NCBI GenBank assembly: GCA_030430565.1
Contig: JAUIKS010000002.1
Coordinates: 310,001-374,000 of the forward strand
Source of the DNA: Polyangia bacterium
GTDB lineage: Bacteria > Myxococcota_A > Polyangia > Nannocystales > Nannocystaceae
Direction of reading: 5' to 3'
Length of the DNA: 64,000 nucleotides
Position 1 is the first letter of the stretch. Every line of letters starts with the position of its first letter. Of the stretch, positions 42,462 through 50,234 are shown piece by piece. Both the position numbers and the translations under genes were made by a program. The notes beneath the pieces were generated by a model. It had not been told where the DNA came from and searched no databases. It saw nothing but the letters and a program-made list of their open reading frames with translations.

Positions 42462-43670
42462 TCACTCGATCAGCTCGACCGCGCACTTCCACTGGCCGCC
42501 CCCGAGTTCCTGACAGGTCTCGAGATCGGAGCAGCCGCAGTCGCTCGTGCAGCTGCGACAATCCTCGCCGGCGGCGGGCTCGCAGCGCCCGTCCCCACAA
42601 GCACTCACACGCGCCGGCGTGGGCGCGCGCCGACAGTCCTGCGGGCAGGTTCGCGCGCGCTCCCCGAGCTCGGGCTGACAGACGCCATCGCCGCAGCCTT
42701 CACAATCCTCGGGGCAGCGGTCCAGCTCGCCGAGGTCGCAGCGCCCGTCCCCGCATCGCGTCACCGCGAGCTCGACCTCGTCACCGCGCGGCGCGGCTGA
42801 CTCGCCCGGGGCCGGACGACGCGCCTGCTGACACCGCGGCGAGTCGAGCTCGGCGACCAGCGAGTCGACGGTCTCGCCCAGGCCGACAAACTCCGCCGGT
42901 GCGATCGCGCCGAAGCGGACCCAGCGGACGCGGCGCTGGCAGCCGAGCACCAGCGTCACCGGGAGGTCGCCGCGAAACAGCTTGTGGTGCTTCAGCGGCG
43001 CGATCAGCTCGACGCTGTCGGGGCTGCGATCGACGAGCCGACGCGTCACGGGGGGCAGCAACGGCTCGATCGCCTGATAGGCGCTGCGCGGCTCGGTGTT
43101 GTCCTGGACGTGCACGGCGACGAAGTGGACCCGCTCGCGGTCGGCCAGCAGCTCGCGAAAGCGCGGCATCTCGGCCTTACACGGCTCGCAGAAGGTCGCC
43201 CATAGGTTGACGATCGTGACGCCGCCGCGGGGCAGCACCGCGCGACCCTGGAGCTCGACCGCGAGCGTCCCGTCGTCGCGCACCTCGTCGACGCGCGCGT
43301 GAAGCAGCTCGTCGACCTCGACGCCGACTTCGAAGACCTGCAGGACATCCTCGGGCCGCGCGCTCACGGTGTCGACGGGCGGCAGCTTCCCGCCGCGGGC
43401 GCGCCGATCCGCGCGCGGGCCGTCGGCGAGGACGCGCTTCGCGACGCGCTCGGCCTTGCACCACGCGGTCCGCTCGAGCAGCGCGCCGCGCTGGGCCTCC
43501 GCGCGGGCCGAGAGCCACCACAGCGCCAGGCTGAGCAGCGCGAAGCCGACGGCCACCCCGGTGAAGGTCGACACGCGACGCATCATCCAGCGCTCGCCGG
43601 CGTCCAGCGCTCGCGGCTCGTCTCCCTGCTCGTACCCGCCGTGCATCGCCGTGGCTCCGCCGCCGCTCAC
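42462..43670 (-). CDS. TlpA-like membrane thioredoxin with Cys-rich tail
   Basis: GTG 43670 overlaps the small upstream gene's stop (GTGA), giving 402 residues. One membrane helix (GVAVGFALLSLALWWL, about 35-55) anchors a TlpA/ResA-type thioredoxin fold with VNLWATFCEPCKAEMPRF as the redox site (CEPC). The C-terminus (about 300-400) has EGF-like Cys repeats (RCGDGRCDLGELDRCPEDC, GCGDGVCQPELG). The tail resembles the DUF4215-style surface lipoproteins. It is the last gene of the redox operon. Confidence 0.88.
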   Translation of the reverse strand: MSGGGATAMHGGYEQGDEPRALDAGERWMMRRVSTFTGVAVGFALLSLALWWLSARAEAQRGALLERTAWCKAERVAKRVLADGPRADRRARGGKLPPVDTVSARPEDVLQVFEVGVEVDELLHARVDEVRDDGTLAVELQGRAVLPRGGVTIVNLWATFCEPCKAEMPRFRELLADRERVHFVAVHVQDNTEPRSAYQAIEPLLPPVTRRLVDRSPDSVELIAPLKHHKLFRGDLPVTLVLGCQRRVRWVRFGAIAPAEFVGLGETVDSLVAELDSPRCQQARRPAPGESAAPRGDEVELAVTRCGDGRCDLGELDRCPEDCEGCGDGVCQPELGERARTCPQDCRRAPTPARVSACGDGRCEPAAGEDCRSCTSDCGCSDLETCQELGGGQWKCAVELIE

Positions 43671-43885
43671 TCAGCGCGATCGGGCGCCGCGACCAGGCCG
43701 GATCCGGCGTCGGCCTGGGCCTCGCAGCACGGGCCGCACTCACGCGAGAGCTGCTCCAGGCGCGCCTGCGTCTCGAACAGCCGGTAGCCGACGACGCCGG
43801 CGAGCACGGCGCTCATGAACGCGAGCAGGCCGGCCAGCTTGCTCAGCCAGCGCAGGATCGGGGTTATCTCGGGTCCTTGGCTCAC
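43667..43885 (-). CDS. Small single-helix membrane protein
   Basis: The protein has 72 residues: an N-terminal helix MSQGPEITPILRWLSKLAGL, a membrane segment LLAFMSAVLAGVVGYRLF, then CGPCCEAQADAG. The Cys-Gly-Pro-Cys pair (CGPC, plus a further Cys) resembles a thioredoxin-type CxxC, apparently on the far side of the membrane. It lies between the OmpA-like and TlpA genes. Confidence 0.75.
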   Translation of the reverse strand: MSQGPEITPILRWLSKLAGLLAFMSAVLAGVVGYRLFETQARLEQLSRECGPCCEAQADAGSGLVAAPDRAE

Positions 43886-43897
43886 GATCGTCTCCCG

Positions 43898-44962
43898 TCA
43901 GTCCGCGGCCGCCGCCGCCCCGACCTGTCCCTCGGTTCCATCGCAGGGGACCGGCACGACCAGCACGACGCGGTTGATCGTGTCGAAGACCCACTGCTTC
44001 TCGTCCCGCGTCAGCTCGCCGAGCCGCCCGAGCTGCCGGCGCAGCTGACGACGCGAGGGCTCGTCCCAGGTCACGTGGTTGTTGGCGTAGAAGTTGCGGA
44101 AGAACTCGGGCTGCACCGGGCGCGTGTCGCCCATGGTGAACTGCTTGATCTTGGTCCCCAGCGGGTTGACCTCGCCGCTGACGTACAGCTCGTCCATCAG
44201 CCTGCGCACCACGTCCATGCGCAGCAGCGCCGTGCGGTAGTTGACCTCGGGCGCGCCCTCGGGGCTCGCGCGCCCGATCATGAAGATGATCTTGGCGTCG
44301 GAGAGCGCCTCCTTCGACTCGAGCAGCTGCGCGCGGTACTCGGCGATCGTGCGCTGCAGCGGCCACCAAGTCGCCCAGCGCGAGGGCTTGCCGAAGGGGA
44401 AGTGCACCGACACGCGATCGGGGAAGGCCGCCATGATCGTGTCGAAGCGGTCGTCGTTCATCGCGAAGTCGTGCCAGTCGCTCGGCTCGCAGCCCTCGAT
44501 GGTCGAGTTGCCGCGCTTCTTGCACTGCTGCACGAGCACCTGCAGGGCCTCCTGCACCGCCGGGTCGTTGCAGGCCGAGACCGCGCTCGCGGGCGGCGGC
44601 GCCTGCTCGGGGTCGACGCACTGCCCGCGGACGCACATCCGCGGCGCCGGACACTGACAGTATCGGCACAGCTCGCCGTCTTCGCAGGTCGGCAGCGGCG
44701 CGTCGGGGACGCAGCGCGTGCCGACGCACAGCATCCCGTCGGGGCACTGGTTGTCGTACTCGCCCTCGCGACAGGCCAGCACCGGCGAGCCGTCGTCGGC
44801 CAGCGCGACGCGGGACGATCCGCCGCCAGGGCCGACGGCGGCGGCGCCCGGGATCAGCAGCATGAACAGGACGAACGCGAGCACCGACATGACGAGCGCC
44901 ATGCACAGGGCCACGATGACCAGGAACTTCGTCGAGATGGCGGTGGCGTCACCGCGTGGCAT
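43898..44962 (-). CDS. Membrane-anchored OmpA-like domain protein
   Basis: The protein has 354 residues. An N-terminal helix (FLVIVALCMALVMSVLAFVLFMLLI) is followed by a Cys-rich segment (CPDGMLCVGTRCV, CEDGELCRYCQCP). From about 205 an OmpA/MotB-like peptidoglycan domain is present (SVHFPFGKPSRW ... IIFMIGRASPEGAPEVNYRTALLRMDVVRRLMDEL). The gene overlaps the VKOR gene by 14 bp (44949-44962). Confidence 0.8.
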   Translation of the reverse strand: MPRGDATAISTKFLVIVALCMALVMSVLAFVLFMLLIPGAAAVGPGGGSSRVALADDGSPVLACREGEYDNQCPDGMLCVGTRCVPDAPLPTCEDGELCRYCQCPAPRMCVRGQCVDPEQAPPPASAVSACNDPAVQEALQVLVQQCKKRGNSTIEGCEPSDWHDFAMNDDRFDTIMAAFPDRVSVHFPFGKPSRWATWWPLQRTIAEYRAQLLESKEALSDAKIIFMIGRASPEGAPEVNYRTALLRMDVVRRLMDELYVSGEVNPLGTKIKQFTMGDTRPVQPEFFRNFYANNHVTWDEPSRRQLRRQLGRLGELTRDEKQWVFDTINRVVLVVPVPCDGTEGQVGAAAAAD

Positions 44963-46328
44963 GGTCTGGCTCCGGCGTAGTGGCGGCGAGCGAAGCGGCG
45001 GCGCCCGAGGCGGGGCTGCGCAGGACCTCCGCGATCACCTCGTCGACGAAGGAGCGCGGCTTGACCCCGGCGTAGGCCCGGCTGCGGCGCCAGTTGAGCG
45101 CGCCGCCCGGCCCGCGCGGAACGACGTAGGTCTGGGGCGTCACCGCGACGCCCTGGGATTGCCCAAAGTCCATGTGCTCGGCGATCCGCCGGGCGACCTC
45201 GGTGTTGCCGCGCATGCACATGTACAGCGGGTTCGTGGCGTCCTCGGGATCGAGCTCGACGCCGAGCTCGCGGGCGAGCGCGGCCAGCTTCCGGCGCGTG
45301 AAGTACGGCTCGCCGGGCGGCCCGTCCTGCAGCGTGAACGCGCGCGCGAGCATCTCGACGCCGGCGCCTGGCTTGAGGACCTCGACGCAGGCGACCGCGC
45401 GGGCGGCCTCACACGCGTTGTTGGCCATGGACGCCGAGGACGCCATCTCGAAGCCGGGCGGACCGCAGACGCCGCGCTCGCGCGGGTAGTGATACAGCCG
45501 CAGGGCGACGCGCTCGGGTCGCTCGTCGACCAGCGCCTTGAGCGACTCAAACTCGCGGCGGCAGCTGGGGCACGCGGGGTCGACGAACATCGCCAGCACC
45601 ACCGCCGCGTCGTCCCGCCCGTGCTGTAAGTCCGTCGTCGGGAGCACCAGCGGTCCGGCCTCGCAGCCGCGCGCCTGCCCGCGACCCTGCAGCTGCTGGT
45701 AGCCGAGCGCCTGGACGCCGACCGCGAGCGAGAAGCCGAGCCCGACCATCACCGCCAGCGCCAGCGCCGAGCGCCTCGAGGCGCGATCGCGGGTGGGCGC
45801 CATCAACCACATCACCGTCACCGCGCCGAGCAGGATCAGCGAGAGCAGGTAGAGCAGCGCGCAGTAGAGGCAGATCGTGTGCAGCCCGACCGCAGCGACG
45901 CCGGCCAAGAACACGCTCACGGCGACGTTCCACAGCGCGATCAACCCGAGCATTCGCAGCGCCTGCGCGGCGTAGGGGCCAGGACGGAGAAACAGACGCC
46001 CGGCGAGCGCGAGCGTGACGAGGTAGAGCGCCGCCGCGTAGACCGTCAGCGGGAGCCCCCAGAGCGTCGCCCAGGCGCTCGAGAACGCGACCGCGCAGCT
46101 GAAGCCCGGCCCGATCTCGCAGGCGTTGAGCGGCGAGGCGTCACAGGTGAAGTCCGCGAGCAACTTCCAGTAGGTCAAGATGACCGACAGGGCCACGCCC
46201 ACCGCGCTCGTGAGCGCCGCGATCCCGGCGCCCAGACGCAGGAAACGGGGAGGCGCGGATGACCGTGGGCCACGCCGAGTGACGCGACCGCGCGAGGTCC
46301 CGCGCGTCGTGTGCTGCCGTTGGCTCAC
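44949..46328 (-). CDS. VKOR-thioredoxin (DsbA-like) fusion
   Basis: The protein has 459 residues. The N-terminal half is a four-helix VKOR domain with loop cysteines C70 and C78, the conserved Ser/GLP segment (FSSAWATLWGLPL) and the active CLYC pair at C153/C156. After a membrane helix, the C-terminal thioredoxin-fold domain has CPSC at C253/C256. In cyanobacteria and actinobacteria such fusions oxidise envelope proteins, with quinone as final acceptor. This is probably the main disulfide source for the many Cys-rich lipoproteins. Confidence 0.92.
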   Translation of the reverse strand: MSQRQHTTRGTSRGRVTRRGPRSSAPPRFLRLGAGIAALTSAVGVALSVILTYWKLLADFTCDASPLNACEIGPGFSCAVAFSSAWATLWGLPLTVYAAALYLVTLALAGRLFLRPGPYAAQALRMLGLIALWNVAVSVFLAGVAAVGLHTICLYCALLYLLSLILLGAVTVMWLMAPTRDRASRRSALALAVMVGLGFSLAVGVQALGYQQLQGRGQARGCEAGPLVLPTTDLQHGRDDAAVVLAMFVDPACPSCRREFESLKALVDERPERVALRLYHYPRERGVCGPPGFEMASSASMANNACEAARAVACVEVLKPGAGVEMLARAFTLQDGPPGEPYFTRRKLAALARELGVELDPEDATNPLYMCMRGNTEVARRIAEHMDFGQSQGVAVTPQTYVVPRGPGGALNWRRSRAYAGVKPRSFVDEVIAEVLRSPASGAAASLAATTPEPDHATR

Positions 46329-46440
46329 CAGACTTCAGGACGATAGCCGGGCGCGCAGAGGCCAGCAAGCCGAACCGCGGCGCACCGCGAACGCTCGCCG
46401 CACTCCATGCATGCTCACACACACGGATTTCAAAAACGAC

Positions 46441-47325
46441 CTACTTGTTCAGCGGAAGATCGCCGTCGGTGAGCGATCGGTAGTCTTTGCGATCTTTCAG
46501 CGCCCGCGTGGCCGCGAACACGGAGCAGGTGTCCTTGAGGTCACGCCCTGGCATCGCCGCCGCGACCCGCGCTCGAAGCTCTGGATCATCGCCGCGGAGA
46601 AACGGGTTGGTCGCCCGCTCCTCGGCGATGGTCGAGGGCACGGCGCAGCCGCCCTCGCCGCGCACCCGCCAGACCTCACGGATGCGCGCGGCCAGCTCGG
46701 CGTTGTTCGGGTCGACGCTCCACGCGAAGCGCAGGTTGTCCTCTGTGTACTCGTGGGCGCAGCAGACCCGCGTCTGTGGGTCGAGCGCGGCGAGGCGCTG
46801 CAGGCTGGCGTGCATCTTCGCGGCCGGGCCGTCGAACAGGTACCCGCAGCCGGCCGCGAACAGGGTGTCGCCGCAGAACAGGACGTCCTCGAAGAGGTAT
46901 GAGACGTGGCCGTCGATGTGCCCCTCGGTCAACATCACGGCGCCCTCCACCGATCCGAAGCGCACACGGTCTCCGTCGTCGACCGGCTCGTTGATCCCGG
47001 GGACATCGGCGGCGGCGCGCTTCGGGCCGATCACGCGCATGCGGGAGAGCAGCCCGCGTCGCCGCAGGTCGAGGTTGACGCCGATGTGATCGTGGTGCGT
47101 GTGGGTGTTGATCACGGTGGTGAGCTGCGCGCCCTCGGCGGCGCAGTAGTCGAGCACGGCGCGGGCGTCGGGCCCGTCGACGACGGCGGCCTGCTGCGCG
47201 GCGCGATCGAGGATGATCCACGCGAGGTTGTCGCGGGCGACCGGGACCTGATGGACTTCGAGCTGCCCGCTGCGCGTGGTGAAGGGCGCCCGCGGCTTGC
47301 TCACGACATGGGCGGAGGTCGGCAT
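46441..47325 (-). CDS. gloB: Hydroxyacylglutathione hydrolase (glyoxalase II)
   Basis: The protein has 294 residues of the metallo-beta-lactamase fold. THTHHDHIG (about 74-82) is the HxHxDH metal site. FCGDTLFAAGCGYLFDG carries the bridging Asp and CAHEYTEDNLRFA the last His, all in the glyoxalase II spacing. The C-terminus ending RALKDRKDYR is usual. The product is lactate plus glutathione from the methylglyoxal detox path. Confidence 0.9.
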   Translation of the reverse strand: MPTSAHVVSKPRAPFTTRSGQLEVHQVPVARDNLAWIILDRAAQQAAVVDGPDARAVLDYCAAEGAQLTTVINTHTHHDHIGVNLDLRRRGLLSRMRVIGPKRAAADVPGINEPVDDGDRVRFGSVEGAVMLTEGHIDGHVSYLFEDVLFCGDTLFAAGCGYLFDGPAAKMHASLQRLAALDPQTRVCCAHEYTEDNLRFAWSVDPNNAELAARIREVWRVRGEGGCAVPSTIAEERATNPFLRGDDPELRARVAAAMPGRDLKDTCSVFAATRALKDRKDYRSLTDGDLPLNK

Positions 47326-47417
47326 CCCGCGTAGAATACCCCCTTCGGCGCGACCGGATCGTGCGTGACCAATTGGACACGCGGGCGTTCGCTATGGCGG
47401 GCCCCTCGGGGGGTCGC

Positions 47418-49580
47418 TCAACGATCGGGCGCCGGCGCGGGCTCGCACTGGCCCATGCGCCCGACCAGCTCGCCGGTCTCGACCTCGAGCGCCCGCATGG
47501 TGAGGACCATGGTCAGGGCCGCGAGGCTGCAGATCACGGCGACGGCGAGCGTGAGGACGATGCGCAGCTGGGCGCGCTGGGTGCCGGCGCGCTGCAGCGC
47601 CTCGCGCTCGCCGACGCCGAGACCGGCCGCGTAGTCGTGCTCGTCGAACAGGCCCTTGGGGACAGGTATCCCGTGGGCGCTCTCGGCCGCGGGGTCGAGG
47701 AAGCCAGAGTCCTCCCCCGAGACGAAGACGACGCCGGGGCCGGACATCGAGGCGGAGGGCTCGGGGCGGGCGGCGCCGAGCTCGGGCTCGCGCGGGAGCT
47801 CGAGCAGCGCCTCGCCCTCGGCGTCGCGCAGCATCTGACGCGCGCGCGGGTCGACCGGCTCGCGCGCGACCGCCTCCCAGTCGATGTCGATCGACTCGCA
47901 GATGTCGGTGAGCACGCGGCACATCGACGCGACATCGCGGTAGCGGTCGCTCGGCTCCGGCGCGGTCGCCTTGCGCAGCAGCTGCTTGAGCGGCGGCGGG
48001 AGCCGCAGCCAGCCGATCGTCGCCACGGGGTCCCCCGGCACCGGCCAGTCGCCGCCGCAGATCATGAACACCGCCAGCACGCCGAGGCTAAAGACATCGG
48101 CGCGCACGCTCGCGGCGGCGGCCTCGCGGCGGACCTCGGGCGCCAAGAACGGGAACGTCCAGGCCGCGCCGGTGCGCAGGCCGCCGGTCGTGTCGGCGAC
48201 GCGGGCGAGCCCGAAGTCGACGAGCCGCACCCTGCCCTCGGCGTCGATCAGCACGGTCGTCGGGCGAAGATCTTCATGCAGCACGCCGCGCTCGTGGGCG
48301 TGGGTGAGCGCGGCTCCGATCGCGGTGAGCACGGCGGGCGTCTGCGCTGGTGCGAGTCGGCCGACGCGCTGGGCCTCGCGAAGATCCCAGCCCTCGACGA
48401 AGTCCGCGGCGAAGAACCGATGGCCGCCCTCCTCGGCCGCCGGGCAGACGATCGGCACGACGCCCGGGTGCTCGAGGCTCTGCATGCGGGCGACGACCTG
48501 CTCAAAACGCGCGACGCGATCGGGCAGCCGGGCGAACTCATCGTGCAAGACCCGCACAGCCGCCCGCTCGCGCCGCTGGTTGTCGATCGCCAGCCACACC
48601 GCGGTCGCGCCGCCGAGCGCGAGTCGGCGCACGAGCTGAAACCGACCGCCGCCGACGAAATCGCCGCGCCGCAGCGGGCGGTCATCGGGCGCCGGCGTGG
48701 CGGCGCCCGGCAGCGACTCGGCCGCCAGCGACTCGCCGTCGTCGCTGTCCTCGAGCTCGTCGATCGCGTTGAGGGCGTCGGCGAGCGCGCCCATCTCGAC
48801 GAAGCGGCGCTCGCGGTCGGGGTGCAGCGCCTTCGCCAGGACCTCGCGGATGACCCCCGAGCGAACCGCCGAGAGGTCGAGCTCGAGCTCGGGTCGATCG
48901 ACGCGCAGCCGCAGCACCGGGAGCTTCCGCGCGGTCAGCAGCTCGTAGATGATCGCCCCGACCGCGAACACGTCGACCCGGCGATCGATGGCCGCGGCCG
49001 CGAGCTGCTCGGGCGCGGCGTAGGGCGCGGAGGCGACCGAGCGCTCGCCGCCCGGCAGGATGCCCGCGACGCCGAAGCCGAGCAGCTTGATGCGCTCGCG
49101 CCGGCGCCGGTCGACCATCCGCAGGCAGCGCGCGGTCGTCAGGTAGCGGTGCACGACGCCCTGGCGGTGGCCGGCGTCGACGGCGTGACACAGCTGGATC
49201 GCCAGGGGTCGCACGCGCGACCACGGCAGCGGACCGGTGTGCCGCAGGTAGGTCGCCATGTCCTCGCCGCCGGCGATCCGCTCCATAGCGACGAACACCC
49301 AGCCGTTGGCGGTCGCGCCGACCTCGAGGATCTCGACGACCGCGGCGTGGCGGATCGCCGAGGCGACCTCAGCCTCGGCGAGGAAGGCGTCGACGACGTC
49401 TTTGTTCTCGCACAGCGCGGGGCGCAGGACCTTGAGCGCGACGTCCCGACCGGTCCGCTGCTCGAGGGCCGCGTAGATGAGACCGGTCCGCCCCTCGGCG
49501 ACACACTCGATGATCTCGTAGTGCTCCGCGAACAGCGTGCCCACGAGGCCGAAGGCGTCGCCAGCTGACATGCCGCCCAC
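47418..49580 (-). CDS. Tandem pseudokinase with C-terminal membrane helix
   Basis: The protein has 720 residues and two Ser/Thr-kinase folds in series. First (about 20-270): VALK keeps K50, but the HRD site reads HRYL (144-147), so the catalytic Asp is lost, and DFG reads GFG (168-170). Second (about 305-560): the Lys of VAIK is R343, the loop reads HEDLRPTT (435-442, Asn replaced by Thr), yet DFG at 455-457 is kept. Neither domain has a full catalytic set. A membrane helix lies near 660-680. It is likely a scaffold or allosteric partner. Confidence 0.88.
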   Translation of the reverse strand: MGGMSAGDAFGLVGTLFAEHYEIIECVAEGRTGLIYAALEQRTGRDVALKVLRPALCENKDVVDAFLAEAEVASAIRHAAVVEILEVGATANGWVFVAMERIAGGEDMATYLRHTGPLPWSRVRPLAIQLCHAVDAGHRQGVVHRYLTTARCLRMVDRRRRERIKLLGFGVAGILPGGERSVASAPYAAPEQLAAAAIDRRVDVFAVGAIIYELLTARKLPVLRLRVDRPELELDLSAVRSGVIREVLAKALHPDRERRFVEMGALADALNAIDELEDSDDGESLAAESLPGAATPAPDDRPLRRGDFVGGGRFQLVRRLALGGATAVWLAIDNQRRERAAVRVLHDEFARLPDRVARFEQVVARMQSLEHPGVVPIVCPAAEEGGHRFFAADFVEGWDLREAQRVGRLAPAQTPAVLTAIGAALTHAHERGVLHEDLRPTTVLIDAEGRVRLVDFGLARVADTTGGLRTGAAWTFPFLAPEVRREAAAASVRADVFSLGVLAVFMICGGDWPVPGDPVATIGWLRLPPPLKQLLRKATAPEPSDRYRDVASMCRVLTDICESIDIDWEAVAREPVDPRARQMLRDAEGEALLELPREPELGAARPEPSASMSGPGVVFVSGEDSGFLDPAAESAHGIPVPKGLFDEHDYAAGLGVGEREALQRAGTQRAQLRIVLTLAVAVICSLAALTMVLTMRALEVETGELVGRMGQCEPAPAPDR

Positions 49581-49662
49581 GATAGTGCAGGTCGCGGCGC
49601 GGCGCAGCGAAAATCGTGTAGACGCAACGACTGGCGGCGACGACTCGGCGCGACGACCCCGC

Positions 49663-50061
49663 TCAGCGCAGGAACACGTCGCCGCGCTCGACGGGGTTGA
49701 CGCTCGCGTCGTCTTCGAACGAGGCGGTCACGACCGTGTGGATCCCGCCGCGGACCATGAAGTCGCCCTCGACCGTCATGCTCCGCGGGCGCGTCGCGGC
49801 CACGAGCTCGTCGAGGATCTGATTGGTCACGGCCTCGTGAAAGTGACCCTCTTGACGAAACGACCAGAGGTACAGCTTCAGGCTCTTGAGCTCGACGCAG
49901 GTCGCCTGCGGCACGTAGCGGATCCGGATCGTCGCGAAGTCGGGCTGCCCGGTCTTCGGGCACAGGCAGGTGAACTCCGGGCACTCAAAGCGAATCTCGT
50001 AGGCCCGGCCCACGCGCGGATTTGGGAAGGTCTCGAGCTGCTTGGAGGGCGAGGTAGACAC
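49663..50061 (-). CDS. queF: NADPH-dependent 7-cyano-7-deazaguanine reductase QueF
   Basis: GTG 50061 gives 132 residues. [20 protein letters not shown] carries the nucleophile Cys (CPKTG) and catalytic Asp. The QueF-specific [27 protein letters not shown] follows. This is the short (unimodular, FolE-like tunnel) type. It makes preQ1 from preQ0 for queuosine in tRNA. No other queuosine gene is in the window. Confidence 0.94.
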   Translation of the reverse strand: MSTSPSKQLETFPNPRVGRAYEIRFECPEFTCLCPKTGQPDFATIRIRYVPQATCVELKSLKLYLWSFRQEGHFHEAVTNQILDELVAATRPRSMTVEGDFMVRGGIHTVVTASFEDDASVNPVERGDVFLR

Positions 50062-50234
50062 GCCGCGACGGTGCCACGAGACCGAAGCTAGGACAACTCG
50101 CACAGCCAGGGCGGCCGCCTCCGCCGAAATTCGCGGCGCGCCGCGCTGGCCGCCCGCGAAAAATCGAGCACGCGCGGCTACGCGTCGCCGCACCACGTGA
50201 CCCGGGGCCCCTCGCGGTGCGATGATCCTCGGAC

